From NCBI RefSeq assembly GCF_913063425.1, contig NZ_CAJXYK010000004.1:1-64000 (forward strand): DNA of 64,000 bases, read 5' to 3'. The translations under genes and the position numbers were made by a program. The DNA comes from an uncultured Thiohalocapsa sp. GTDB taxonomy: Bacteria; Pseudomonadota; Gammaproteobacteria; Chromatiales; Chromatiaceae. Numbering within the stretch: position 1 is the stretch's first letter; each line of letters starts with the position of its first letter. The notes under the pieces are model-generated. The model saw only the letters and a program-made list of their open reading frames with translations, searched no databases and was not told where the DNA came from. Shown here piece after piece: positions 9,731 through 18,514 of the stretch.

Positions 9731-10678
9731 ATGACCACCCAACAGCAGGATGCACCGCAAACCGGCGCCGCAAACCGCTGGATGCGACAGGAAGGCGGGG
9801 GGCTGCCGGTGGATTCGACGAGCCAAGGCGAAACCGCTGTCGAGCAAGACTGGTCGTCGCCAGCGACTGACAATGAGGTCGGCGTGCTTGACACGGGCGA
9901 GGTCATGGTCTTTCCGAAGGAAGACTGGACCAAACGGGAGAAGGCCGAGCACAAGCGAATCGCCGAAGAATTTCGCATGATCAAGCGCCCACTCCTGATG
10001 AACGCCTTCGAGCGCAGGCATGACGGCGAATCACCGTATAATTTGATCATGGTGTCGAGCTCGGTACAAAGCGAGGGCAAAACCTTTGTGTCGCTGAATC
10101 TCGCGGCGTCACTCACGCTTGAGCTGGATTGCTGGGTACTCCTCATCGACGGTGATGTCGCAAAACCGGGCTTGTCCCGCCGGCTCAGTCTCGGGGATGC
10201 ACCGGGGCTGATCGAGCATCTGGACGAGGGCGCCGAACTGTCTCAGCTGATCCGGCAAACCGACATTCCGAAGCTGTCCGTGCTGCCCGCCGGGCAGCGC
10301 CACCGTCAATCCACCGAGCTGCTGGCTAGCCAGAATATGCGACGGCTCCTGCATGACGTGGCGACGCGTTATCCGGACCGCATCGTGTTGTTCGACTCGC
10401 CACCGGTCTTGGCCACGAGCGAGGCTCCGGTGCTCGCGTCACTGATGGGGCAGGTAGTCATCGTCGTGGAGCATGAGGCAACGCCACAGGGGTTGGTCAA
10501 AGAAACCGTCAGCCAGATCGGGCGCACAGACAACGTCTACATGCTCCTCAACAAGTGTAAGAGTACACTCTTCTCCGGAAAGTACGGCTATCAGTACGGC
10601 TATGGCTATGGCTACGGTTATGGCTATGGCTATGGTTACGGCTATGGCGGTGATTACGGGGCGGAGCGCGACGATTGA
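9731..10678 (+). CDS. XrtA-associated tyrosine autokinase with Tyr-Gly-rich tail
   Basis: This 315-residue cytoplasmic BY-kinase autophosphorylates on C-terminal tyrosines and modulates polymer assembly with the Wzz-like partner encoded just upstream. Visible motifs are the Walker A-like loop SSSVQSEGKTFVSLNLA, Walker A' in LLIDGDVAKPGLSRRL, and Walker B in RIVLFDSPPVLAT. The last 35 residues are an almost pure Tyr-Gly run containing 12 tyrosines, followed by an acidic end (AERDD). ATG 9731 is used; the open frame extends upstream to 9578 but that part overlaps the previous gene and is not conserved. The Walker A loop has Gln-Ser-Glu-Gly-Lys where many relatives have Pro-Gly-Glu-Gly-Lys. Confidence 0.92.
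   Translation: MTTQQQDAPQTGAANRWMRQEGGGLPVDSTSQGETAVEQDWSSPATDNEVGVLDTGEVMVFPKEDWTKREKAEHKRIAEEFRMIKRPLLMNAFERRHDGESPYNLIMVSSSVQSEGKTFVSLNLAASLTLELDCWVLLIDGDVAKPGLSRRLSLGDAPGLIEHLDEGAELSQLIRQTDIPKLSVLPAGQRHRQSTELLASQNMRRLLHDVATRYPDRIVLFDSPPVLATSEAPVLASLMGQVVIVVEHEATPQGLVKETVSQIGRTDNVYMLLNKCKSTLFSGKYGYQYGYGYGYGYGYGYGYGYGGDYGAERDD
10583..10658 (+). repeat. 6-bp tandem repeat encoding the Tyr-Gly tail
   Basis: Within the kinase gene, near-identical hexamers of the form TAT-GGC (variants TAC-GGC, TAT-GGT) follow each other for about 76 bases. They encode alternating Tyr and Gly, nine consecutive Tyr-Gly pairs plus flanking ones. Because the unit is a multiple of three, slippage changes the number of phosphorylatable tyrosines without breaking the frame. 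Confidence 0.9.
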
Positions 10679-10684
10679 GGCGGC

Positions 10685-12157
10685 ATGGGCGTGGTGCCGC
10701 GGATGAGCTCGGGGATGCGGCGCGCCTGCTTCATGGGCGCGGTACTGATCCTTGCCGCCGCGGACGCGACGGCGTCCTGGCGCGGCACCGCGGGTGTGCG
10801 CACCAGCGCGATCTTCACCGACAACCTGTTTTTGACCACGGACGACACCGAGTCTGGCAGCGTGCTGCGGGTGCGTCCCTATATCGCCTCGTCACGCGAT
10901 GGGAATCGCGTCGAGGCCCGTTTCAACTACGGTCCGAGCGTGGTCTTCTATCCCGGCCAGTCGGATCTGAACGACATTCGTCACACCCTGAGCGCGCGGC
11001 TGGATTCCGAGCTGATCGAGCGCTATTTTTTCCTTGACATCCGGGCCAATGCCAATCAGGTGTTGATCAACCCACGGGGCAACGCCGGGTTCGACCCGAT
11101 CGCCAATCCGGATGCCTTCACGCAGCAGGCGTCGATCCGGATCATCCCTCGGATCAATGTGCCGGTGATGGATGGCCGGTTCGCTACGGTACGGATACAG
11201 CCCGGGGTGGGTTATGACTTTACGGCTTCGACTGCTGACGACGGTGATGGGCTGCGCACCCCGACACGGGATACGCGTGTCCGGGTGACCAGCGGCCCAA
11301 TGTTCACAACCGTACCTTGGTCGTTGAATTGGCGCAGGAGGCTGTTCGACGCAGATACCGACCAGGGCTTCGGTGAGCTGTACGCTCGGGTCGGATACAT
11401 CTTCAGCCCGCGCTATCGGCTGGATGTCATCCTCGGCTACGATGAGAGTACCGACGCATTCCGTGGCTCTGGTGGCGAGACGAGCGGGAGCAGGTGGGAG
11501 ACCATTTTTCGTTGGACGCCCAACACCCGTGCACGCTTCGCGTTTGGCTTCGGTGAGCGCTATTTCGGCAATGTGTACCGCTTCGATGGCAATTATCGGC
11601 ACAAGCGTTGGGTGTTCCGCAGTCGCTATCGCGTTTCCATCCAGTCGGCGGCCACCGCCCTGCAGGAGCAGCAGGTAGTCCCTATTCGCGATTTGTTCGG
11701 CAACCCGATTCGGGATCCCTTCGACACCGAGGAGGTGCTGACGGCGACGGTGACAACGCCGGTCCTGATCGACGATACTTTCCGGCGCGAGCGCTTCGAC
11801 TTCCAGTCTCTGTATCGCAAGGGCCGGAATACCGCCTCAGCGCGTTGGTTCGTGACCCGGCGCGAGTACGACCAGTCGGATCTCGATACCCTCGACAACC
11901 AGTTCCAGTTCCGCTACTCGCGTCAATTGTCGCGTCGGCTTACGGCGTCGGCTGTGCTGAATCTTTGGGATCACAGCGAGGAAAACGACGCGGCGTTCGA
12001 CTATTTTCAGGAGTCCCTCGATCTTCGAGTGAGCTATCGGCTCGGACCCAAGGCCAGGTTGGGAGCCCGTATCGGACGCGTCAACCGAGACGCCGAACTG
12101 GATGCCGCGGACTTTTCGGAGAATCGGCTGAGCATGGATTTCAGTGTTCGGTTCTGA
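10685..12157 (+). CDS. outer-membrane beta-barrel protein, PEP-CTERM-system associated
   Basis: The 490-residue protein has an N-terminal signal sequence and then alternating short beta strands rich in aromatic and charged residues, ending in Phe (SVRF), as expected for an outer-membrane barrel. Its place between the autokinase and the UDP-GlcNAc epimerase matches an uncharacterised family (TIGR03016 type) found only in exosortase-A loci. Its role is unproven; export pore or surface anchoring of the polysaccharide are reasonable ideas. It starts 6 bases after the kinase stop. Three Met codons near the start (residues 1, 7 and 11) leave the exact start open; GAGG lies before the first. Confidence 0.82.
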   Translation: MGVVPRMSSGMRRACFMGAVLILAAADATASWRGTAGVRTSAIFTDNLFLTTDDTESGSVLRVRPYIASSRDGNRVEARFNYGPSVVFYPGQSDLNDIRHTLSARLDSELIERYFFLDIRANANQVLINPRGNAGFDPIANPDAFTQQASIRIIPRINVPVMDGRFATVRIQPGVGYDFTASTADDGDGLRTPTRDTRVRVTSGPMFTTVPWSLNWRRRLFDADTDQGFGELYARVGYIFSPRYRLDVILGYDESTDAFRGSGGETSGSRWETIFRWTPNTRARFAFGFGERYFGNVYRFDGNYRHKRWVFRSRYRVSIQSAATALQEQQVVPIRDLFGNPIRDPFDTEEVLTATVTTPVLIDDTFRRERFDFQSLYRKGRNTASARWFVTRREYDQSDLDTLDNQFQFRYSRQLSRRLTASAVLNLWDHSEENDAAFDYFQESLDLRVSYRLGPKARLGARIGRVNRDAELDAADFSENRLSMDFSVRF

Positions 12158-12384
12158 CTCGCACGCTCTCTGTCTACACCCGGAGATGATCCTGTGCTTG
12201 CCGCCTGCGGGTCATCTTGTCGCCCAGGCAGCGGCAGGACCCTTGGGAAAACGCCTCATTGCATGGTCATGCCACGCAAGCAGCATGCGTGACCGTCGAG
12301 ACAACCGGGCTTCCGGGCTGCATGGTGACGGCCCGTGAATCCGCGCGTGCACAACGATGATTCACTGAAACCAGGGGCAGCGCG

Positions 12385-13536
12385 ATGACGAAACGCGTGA
12401 TGTGCGTCGTTGGTGCCAGACCAAACTTCATGAAGATCGCCCCGCTGATGCGTCGCCTCCAGGCGTCCGCGTCGCTGGAGCCTTATCTGGTGCACACGGG
12501 ACAGCACTACGACGCCGCCATGAAGGCGGCATTCTTCGACGCGCTGCGAATACCGGAGCCGGACGAAGACCTCGGCGTCGGGTCCGGCACGCACGCGGCG
12601 CAGACCGCAGAGATCATGCGGCGCTTCGAGCCGGTGCTGGACGCGGAGGCACCAGCCGCGGTGCTGGTGGTGGGGGATGTCAATTCCACCATCGCCTGTG
12701 CGTTGGTGGCCGCCAAGAAAGGTGTGCCGGTGGTGCATGTCGAGGCGGGTCTGCGCAGCTTCGACCGCAGCATGCCCGAGGAGATCAACCGGGTGCTGAC
12801 CGATCAGCTGTCGGCTGCGCTCTTCACCACGGAGCGTCGGGCGCTCGACAACCTCGCGCGGGAGGGGGTCGACCCAGACCGCGTTCACTTCGTCGGCAAC
12901 GTCATGATCGATACGCTGATGGATAATCGCGCGCGGGCGCCGAGCGTCGCGCAGGTGCTTGCCGCCGTCAGCTCGCACGAAGCACCGCCGGAGCGCTTCG
13001 GGGTGGTGACCCTGCATCGGCCATCGAACGTGGATGATCCGGCGGTGTTGGAGCGGCTCCTCGCAGTGCTCGCGGAGCTCTCGGGGGAACTGCCGCTGCT
13101 GTTTCCGCTGCACCCGCGCACGGCAGCAAGGCTCGAGGGTGCGGGGCTTCTGGCGCGGGCGCAGGAGGCCGGTACGCTGTTGCCGCCGCTCGACTACCTG
13201 CAGATGCTCGGCCTGCTCCAGAATGCGACAATGGTGCTGACGGATTCGGGCGGCATCCAGGAAGAGACCACAGCGTTGGGCGTCCCTTGCCTGACGTTGC
13301 GTGCCAACACCGAGCGGCCGATCACCGTGGAGCAGGGCACCAACAGCGTCGTCGGGTCCGATCCTGAGCGTATTCTCGCGGCCGCCCGCGGCGTGCTTCG
13401 GGACGGTGGCAAGGCCGGCCGTATCCCGGAGCTTTGGGACGGGCAGGCCGCGGATCGCATTGTTGCCGTGCTTGAGAACTGGCTCGATTCCGCAGTCTCG
13501 CCCACCGCCGGCCCAAGTATCGCCCAGAATTACTGA
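12385..13536 (+). CDS. wecB: UDP-N-acetylglucosamine 2-epimerase (non-hydrolysing)
   Basis: The 383-residue cytoplasmic enzyme interconverts UDP-GlcNAc and UDP-ManNAc, suggesting ManNAc or a derivative in the polysaccharide. Features are the N-terminal VVGARPNFMKIAPLM, HTGQHYD, the block VVHVEAGLRSFDRSMPEEINR, TLHRPSNVDD and the nucleotide-binding LTDSGGIQEETTALGVPCLTLR. Length is normal. It follows a 227-base intergenic stretch after the barrel gene, the largest gap within the locus, at the point where many exosortase-A loci carry an ExeA-like ATPase gene. Confidence 0.95.
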   Translation: MTKRVMCVVGARPNFMKIAPLMRRLQASASLEPYLVHTGQHYDAAMKAAFFDALRIPEPDEDLGVGSGTHAAQTAEIMRRFEPVLDAEAPAAVLVVGDVNSTIACALVAAKKGVPVVHVEAGLRSFDRSMPEEINRVLTDQLSAALFTTERRALDNLAREGVDPDRVHFVGNVMIDTLMDNRARAPSVAQVLAAVSSHEAPPERFGVVTLHRPSNVDDPAVLERLLAVLAELSGELPLLFPLHPRTAARLEGAGLLARAQEAGTLLPPLDYLQMLGLLQNATMVLTDSGGIQEETTALGVPCLTLRANTERPITVEQGTNSVVGSDPERILAAARGVLRDGGKAGRIPELWDGQAADRIVAVLENWLDSAVSPTAGPSIAQNY

Positions 13537-13573
13537 CCGACGCCGGCGCGGCCGGCACCGGAGACGCACCATC

Positions 13574-14545
13574 ATGACGTTGCTCGCAGACGTGTCCACC
13601 CGTGGGGGCCCCGCTGCGCCCCCTGCTCCCAGCCCGGCTGCCGTCAGCAGCACCGCCGTTGCACCGCCGGGCGAAGGCACCGCCAATCCGGTCAACGCCA
13701 TGAGCGTCGATGTCGAGGATTACTTTCAGGTCTCCGCCTTCGAAGGACACATCCGGCGCGAGGACTGGGCGCGCCTGCCCTGTCGCGTAGAGGCCAATGT
13801 AGACCGTATCCTGGCGCTGTTCGACGCGCATGGCATCCGGGCCACCTTCTTCACCCTGGGTTGGGTTGCGGAGCGCTACCCGTCCATGGTTCGGCGCATC
13901 GTCGCCGGCGGGCACGAGCTCGCCAGTCACGGCTACGCGCACGTCCGGGTGACGGCGCTCGACGAGCCTGGCTTTCGCGCGGATCTGACCCGCACCAAGG
14001 CGCTGTTGGAGGACATCGGCGGTACGCAGGTGCTGGGCTACCGCGCGCCGAGCTATTCCATCGGCGCAGGGAATCTCTGGGCCCTGCGGGTGCTGGAGGA
14101 GACCGGCCATCACTACTCGTCGAGTATCTACCCCATCCGCCACGACCTCTACGGCATGCCCGAGGCGCCGCGCTTCTGCTTTCGCCCCGCGGGCTGCGAG
14201 CGCCTGCTGGAAGTGCCGGTGACCACGGTGGCATTCGGCGAGCGCAAGTATCCGTGTGGGGGCGGCGGCTACTTTCGCCTGTTTCCCTACGCCTATTCGC
14301 GCTGGGCGCTGCGGCGTGTGAATCGCCGTGATCGCCAGCCGGCCGTGTTCTATTTCCACCCCTGGGAGATCGACCCGGCGCAGCCCAGGCAACGGGGTAT
14401 CGGCCTGAAGACCCGGGTGCGGCACTATCTGAATCTGCGCCGCATGGAGGTGCGGCTCAACCGGCTCGCCACGGATTTCCGCTGGTCACGGATGGACTGG
14501 GTGTTCCTCCCGGAACAGGCTGAGGAACATGACCGCGCAGCCTGA
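13574..14545 (+). CDS. polysaccharide deacetylase, XrtA-locus type
   Basis: The 323-residue protein is a NodB-fold carbohydrate esterase that removes acetyl groups from the polymer or its precursor. Catalytic elements are the metal-binding MSVDVEDYFQV near residue 44, HELASHGYAHVRV with the two metal histidines, RAPSYSIG, and the late YFHPWEIDP. The first ~40 residues are Ala/Pro-rich and not conserved, so the true start could be the Met of MSVDVED; ATG 13574 is given because it has an adjacent purine-rich leader and does not overlap wecB. Its 3' end overlaps the next gene by 17 bases. Confidence 0.92.
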   Translation: MTLLADVSTRGGPAAPPAPSPAAVSSTAVAPPGEGTANPVNAMSVDVEDYFQVSAFEGHIRREDWARLPCRVEANVDRILALFDAHGIRATFFTLGWVAERYPSMVRRIVAGGHELASHGYAHVRVTALDEPGFRADLTRTKALLEDIGGTQVLGYRAPSYSIGAGNLWALRVLEETGHHYSSSIYPIRHDLYGMPEAPRFCFRPAGCERLLEVPVTTVAFGERKYPCGGGGYFRLFPYAYSRWALRRVNRRDRQPAVFYFHPWEIDPAQPRQRGIGLKTRVRHYLNLRRMEVRLNRLATDFRWSRMDWVFLPEQAEEHDRAA

Positions 14546-15617
14546 ACTGATCCCCGAAGACCTGTCCTGTACGACGCTGTCCACCGACGACCTGCGCGTC
14601 ACAGAGCTGCGCGCTGAGGACCGTGGGGACTGGGATGCCTTCGTCGCCGCCCATCCGGACGGGACGTTCTGCCATCGAAGCGGCTGGTCGGAGGCGGTGG
14701 CGGAGGGGTTGCGCCACACGCCGCATTTCCTGCTGGCCCGGCGCGGCGGGTGCGTGGAGGCGGTCCTGCCGCTCGCCGAGGTCAAGAGCCGGCTCTTCGG
14801 CCACACCCTGGTCTCCACCCCGGGCTGCGTCTATGGTGGTGCGCTCGCCACCAGCGAGGAGGCGCGCCGGGCAGTCACGGCGCGGGCGTGCGAGCTCGCC
14901 GAACGGCTCGGTGTGGATGCACTGGAGCTGCGCAGCGAGCAGCCGACGGAGCCGGACTGGCTCACCAAGGCGGAGCTGTACGTCACCTTCCGCAAGGCCA
15001 TCACCGCAGACGACGACGCCAACCTCAAGGCCATTCCCCGCAAGCAGCGCGCGATGGTGCGTAAGGGCATCAAGGCGGGGCTGGTGGCCGAGCAGACCCG
15101 CGACCTGGAGCGCTTCTACGCCATCTACGCCGAAAGCGTCCGTAACCTCGGCACGCCGGTCTTTCCGCAGCGCTGGTTGGAGGCGCTCCAGCGGGTCTTC
15201 GCCGATCACTGCGAGCTGTCCATCGTCACGCATGCAGGTAAGGACATCGCCGGTGTCATGAGCTTTTTCCATGGCGACACCGTGCTGCCTTACTACGGCG
15301 GCAGCCGCTCCGCCGCGCGCGCACTGTACGGCAACGATTTCATGTACTGGGACCTCATGTCGCGCGCCGCGCAGCGCGGTTACCGTGTCTTCGACTACGG
15401 CCGCAGCAAGCGGGGTACCGGGGCCTTCAGCTTCAAGAAGAACTGGGGCTTCGAGCCGCAGCCGCTCAACTATCAGTACCATCTGGTCAAGAGCCGGGCG
15501 GTGCCCGACGTGAATCCCAGCAACCCGAAGTATCGTTACTTCATCGCCGCCTGGAAGCGCCTGCCCCTCCCCGTCGCGAACCGCATCGGCCCGGTGCTCG
15601 CGCGCAATCTTGCCTGA
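14529..15617 (+). CDS. FemAB/GNAT-like protein, XrtA-locus type
   Basis: The 362-residue protein belongs to the FemAB-like acyltransferase group found in exosortase-A loci. The N-terminal half holds FVAAHPDGTFCHRSGW and the C-terminal half the FemAB core with SFFHGDTVLPYYGGS, ALYGNDFMYWDLM, FDYGRSKRGTGAFSFKKNWG. FemAB proteins transfer amino acids from charged tRNA in peptidoglycan synthesis; here an aminoacyl or acyl modification of the polysaccharide is possible but unproven. The start overlaps the deacetylase end, implying translational coupling. Confidence 0.88.
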   Translation: MTAQPELIPEDLSCTTLSTDDLRVTELRAEDRGDWDAFVAAHPDGTFCHRSGWSEAVAEGLRHTPHFLLARRGGCVEAVLPLAEVKSRLFGHTLVSTPGCVYGGALATSEEARRAVTARACELAERLGVDALELRSEQPTEPDWLTKAELYVTFRKAITADDDANLKAIPRKQRAMVRKGIKAGLVAEQTRDLERFYAIYAESVRNLGTPVFPQRWLEALQRVFADHCELSIVTHAGKDIAGVMSFFHGDTVLPYYGGSRSAARALYGNDFMYWDLMSRAAQRGYRVFDYGRSKRGTGAFSFKKNWGFEPQPLNYQYHLVKSRAVPDVNPSNPKYRYFIAAWKRLPLPVANRIGPVLARNLA

Positions 15618-15631
15618 CGGAGCCGCCGCGC

Positions 15632-16894
15632 ATGCACGCATCGATGTCTGCGGCGGCCAGCCCGGCGTTACGGGATGGTGACGAGGTCCTGCTGCTCTGC
15701 CATCGCATTCCCTATCCGCCGGACAAGGGCGACAAGATTCGATCCTATCGCTGGCTGACGGCGCTGGCGCAGCGTTATCGGGTCCATCTCGGTGCCTTCG
15801 TGGACGACGCGCGGGACTGGGAGCACGCCGAGCCGCTGCGGCGCCTGTGCGACGAGGTCTGTCTGCGCCCTCTGCCGCCGCTGCGGGCACGCCTGCGCGC
15901 CCTGCGCGCCCTGCTCACCGGCGCGCCGCTGACGATCGCCTGCTACCGCGATGCGGCAATGGCCGCCTGGACCCGCGAGCTGCTCGCGCGGCGTCCGGTT
16001 GGCTGCGTCGTTCTGTACTCGTCGGCCATGGCACAATATGCGCAGACGGCTGAAGGGGTACTCCCACGGCACGTGATCGACTATGTCGACGTCGACGCGG
16101 ACAAGTGGCGCCAGTATGCCGAGCGCAGCCGCGCGCCCATGGCCTGGCTGTACGCACGGGAGTCGCGGCGCTTGCTGGCGTACGATGCACAGGCGGCTCA
16201 GGCCGCCTGCGCGAGTCTCTTCGTCTCCTCGCCCGAGGCCGCACTGTTCCGACGCCTGACCGGTGTCACGGCACCGCTGACGGCGTTGCCCAACGGTGTC
16301 GATCACGAATTCTTCGCCCCCGCCACGGGGCGCGGGAATCCGTTCGCCGGCGACCGCCCCGCCATTGTTTTCACGGGCGCGATGGACTACTGGGCGAATG
16401 TGGATGCCGTACGCTGGTTCGCGACCGCAGTCTGGCCCAAGGTGCAGGCTGCGGCACCCGCCGCGCGCTTCTGTGTGGTGGGCGCCCGACCGAGCGGCGA
16501 GGTGCTCGCACTGGCGGGCGACGATATCCTGGTCACTGGCCGCGTGCCGGACGTGCGGCCCTATCTTCAGCACGCCGCCGCCGTGGTGGCGCCGATGCGC
16601 ATTGCCCGGGGTATCCAGAACAAGATCCTGGAGGGAATGGCCATGGCGCGTCCCGTGGTGACCACGACCATGGGTCTTGAGGGGATCGAGGCCGTCGCCG
16701 GGCAGCATCTGCTGGTGGCAGACGAACCGGTGGCGATGGCGGAGCGCATTGCGGCTGTACTGCGCGGCGCCCATGCCGGGCTCGGCCCCGCGGCTCGGGC
16801 GCTCGTGTCCGAGCGCTACAATTGGTCCGCGGCCAAGGCGCGGTTTCTCGACGCAGTGACCGGCGAGAGCGAGCCGGCGCAGGTTGACGCATGA
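15632..16894 (+). CDS. glycosyltransferase, XrtA-system sugar transferase (GT4 type)
   Basis: The 420-residue protein is a GT-B glycosyltransferase of the exosortase-associated subfamily. It begins with the characteristic LLLCHRIPYPPDKGDKIRSY and has VIDYVDVDADKW, SPEAALFRRL, PNGVDHEFF, and the donor-binding C-terminal half with FTGAMDYWANVDAVRWF and APMRIARGIQNKILEGMA. Donor and acceptor sugars are not readable. It overlaps the exosortase gene by 4 bases. Confidence 0.9.
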   Translation: MHASMSAAASPALRDGDEVLLLCHRIPYPPDKGDKIRSYRWLTALAQRYRVHLGAFVDDARDWEHAEPLRRLCDEVCLRPLPPLRARLRALRALLTGAPLTIACYRDAAMAAWTRELLARRPVGCVVLYSSAMAQYAQTAEGVLPRHVIDYVDVDADKWRQYAERSRAPMAWLYARESRRLLAYDAQAAQAACASLFVSSPEAALFRRLTGVTAPLTALPNGVDHEFFAPATGRGNPFAGDRPAIVFTGAMDYWANVDAVRWFATAVWPKVQAAAPAARFCVVGARPSGEVLALAGDDILVTGRVPDVRPYLQHAAAVVAPMRIARGIQNKILEGMAMARPVVTTTMGLEGIEAVAGQHLLVADEPVAMAERIAAVLRGAHAGLGPAARALVSERYNWSAAKARFLDAVTGESEPAQVDA

Positions 16895-18483
16895 CCGACA
16901 TGACAAAGCAGACTTCCGTCCTGGGCACCGCAGGTGCCGCCACCACCCGCGGCTGGCTCGACACCTGGGGGCTTGGGCTCCTGTTGCTGCTGGCTGCCGT
17001 GGCCCTGGTCACGCTGGCTTTCCACCAAACCGCATGGTCCATCGTCTCCATTTGGGAGCGGTCCGAGACCTATGCGCACGGTTACCTCATCGTCCCCATC
17101 AGCCTGTGGCTCGTTTGGGAGAAGCGCGCTGGCCTCAAGCAACTCGCGCCCGAGCCGACAGCGCTGCCGCTGCTGCTGTTCCTGCCGCTGGGCTTCGGCT
17201 GGCTGCTCGGCTATCTGGTGGACACGCTCGTGGTGCAGCAGTACGCCTACGTCGGGCTGCTGGTGGCCTCGATCTGGGCGGTGCTGGGCCATCGCCTGGC
17301 GCGCTACCTGGCCTTCCCGGTCCTGTTCCTGTTCTTCGCCGTGCCGGTGGGCGAGGGCCTGGTCTACCCCATGATGAACTTCACCGCCGACTTCACCGTC
17401 GGCATGCTCAAGCTGACCGGGATCCCGGTCTACCGGGAGGGGACCTTCTTCACCATTCCGAGCGGCCAATGGTCCGTGGTGGAGGCGTGCAGCGGCATGC
17501 GCTATCTGATCGCCTCGGTGACGCTCGGCGTGCTCTTTGCCTATCTCACCTATACGCGGTGGTGGAAGCGGGCACTGTTCGTCCTCTTCTCCATCGTGGT
17601 TCCCATCATTGCCAACGGCTTCCGCGCCTACATGATCGTGATGATCGGCCATCTGAGCGACATGAAGCTCGCGGTGGGCGTGGACCATTTGATCTACGGC
17701 TGGGTCTTCTTCGGGATCATCATCACCATTATGTTCCTGGTGGGCAGCATCTGGCGTGACCCGGCCGCGCCGCTGCCGCAGCCGGCGCCCGGCCGCGTGC
17801 AGCCGATCGATCGCCGGCGGGCCTTGCGACTGTTGTCCGTGATGGCGGTGGCGGCGCTGTTCTGGCCCGCGGCGGCGTGGGCGCTGTCCGACCACGGCGG
17901 CAAAGTGGCACCGGTGGAGGTGCAGGCCCCACGGGCGCCCGGCTGGACGCTCATGCCGGGTGCGGACCTGTGGGATTGGCGACCGCGCGTGGTGGGTACC
18001 GACGGCAGCCTCTATGCCTTCTACGAGGCGGCGGGCGAGGCCGATGCACGGCCCGTGGGCCTCTACCTCGGCATCTATCGCACCCAGCGCCAGGGGGCGG
18101 AGCTGGTCACCTCCGCCAACATGATGATCGAGCAGGAGCACCCGGTCTGGAGCGACACCATGGTGCGCCCGCGCCGCGTGGAGCTCGCCTCGGGTGCGAT
18201 CGGTTTGGAGCAGCACCTGCTGTCATCCCGCCGCGGCGAGCGGCTGTTGATCTGGACCTGGTATCTGGTGGGAGACAGTCACACGGCGAACCCCTACCTC
18301 GCGAAGCTGCTGGAGGCCAAGTCGCGGTTGTTGGGCAACCGCGGCGAAGCGGCGCTGGTGGCGGTGGCGGCACCCTATGATGAGAAGCCGGAGGAGGCGG
18401 CCGCGGTGCTGACGGCCTTCCTCGACAACGTGCTGCCGGCCATCGACGCAGAAGTGTCCCGCTCGCTTGGGACGACGCCCTGA
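16891..18483 (+). CDS. xrtA: exosortase A with fused EpsI domain
   Basis: This 530-residue integral membrane protein is the PEP-CTERM processing enzyme. It has about eight membrane helices in residues 25-290 and the catalytic triad seen in exosortases: Cys200 in VVEACSGMRY, Arg245 in NGFRAYMI and His266 in GVDHLIYGWVFF. From about residue 310 a single membrane span leads into a periplasmic EpsI (DUF3485) domain running to the end, including SANMMIEQEHPVWSD. Exosortases cleave sorted proteins at a C-terminal PEP-CTERM anchor; the matching substrate in this window is at 59003-59716. The EpsI fusion is typical of the XrtA class. Confidence 0.95.
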   Translation: MTDMTKQTSVLGTAGAATTRGWLDTWGLGLLLLLAAVALVTLAFHQTAWSIVSIWERSETYAHGYLIVPISLWLVWEKRAGLKQLAPEPTALPLLLFLPLGFGWLLGYLVDTLVVQQYAYVGLLVASIWAVLGHRLARYLAFPVLFLFFAVPVGEGLVYPMMNFTADFTVGMLKLTGIPVYREGTFFTIPSGQWSVVEACSGMRYLIASVTLGVLFAYLTYTRWWKRALFVLFSIVVPIIANGFRAYMIVMIGHLSDMKLAVGVDHLIYGWVFFGIIITIMFLVGSIWRDPAAPLPQPAPGRVQPIDRRRALRLLSVMAVAALFWPAAAWALSDHGGKVAPVEVQAPRAPGWTLMPGADLWDWRPRVVGTDGSLYAFYEAAGEADARPVGLYLGIYRTQRQGAELVTSANMMIEQEHPVWSDTMVRPRRVELASGAIGLEQHLLSSRRGERLLIWTWYLVGDSHTANPYLAKLLEAKSRLLGNRGEAALVAVAAPYDEKPEEAAAVLTAFLDNVLPAIDAEVSRSLGTTP

Positions 18484-18514
18484 GCCCAGGTCACGACCCC
18501 GTCAGCAACCGGTC

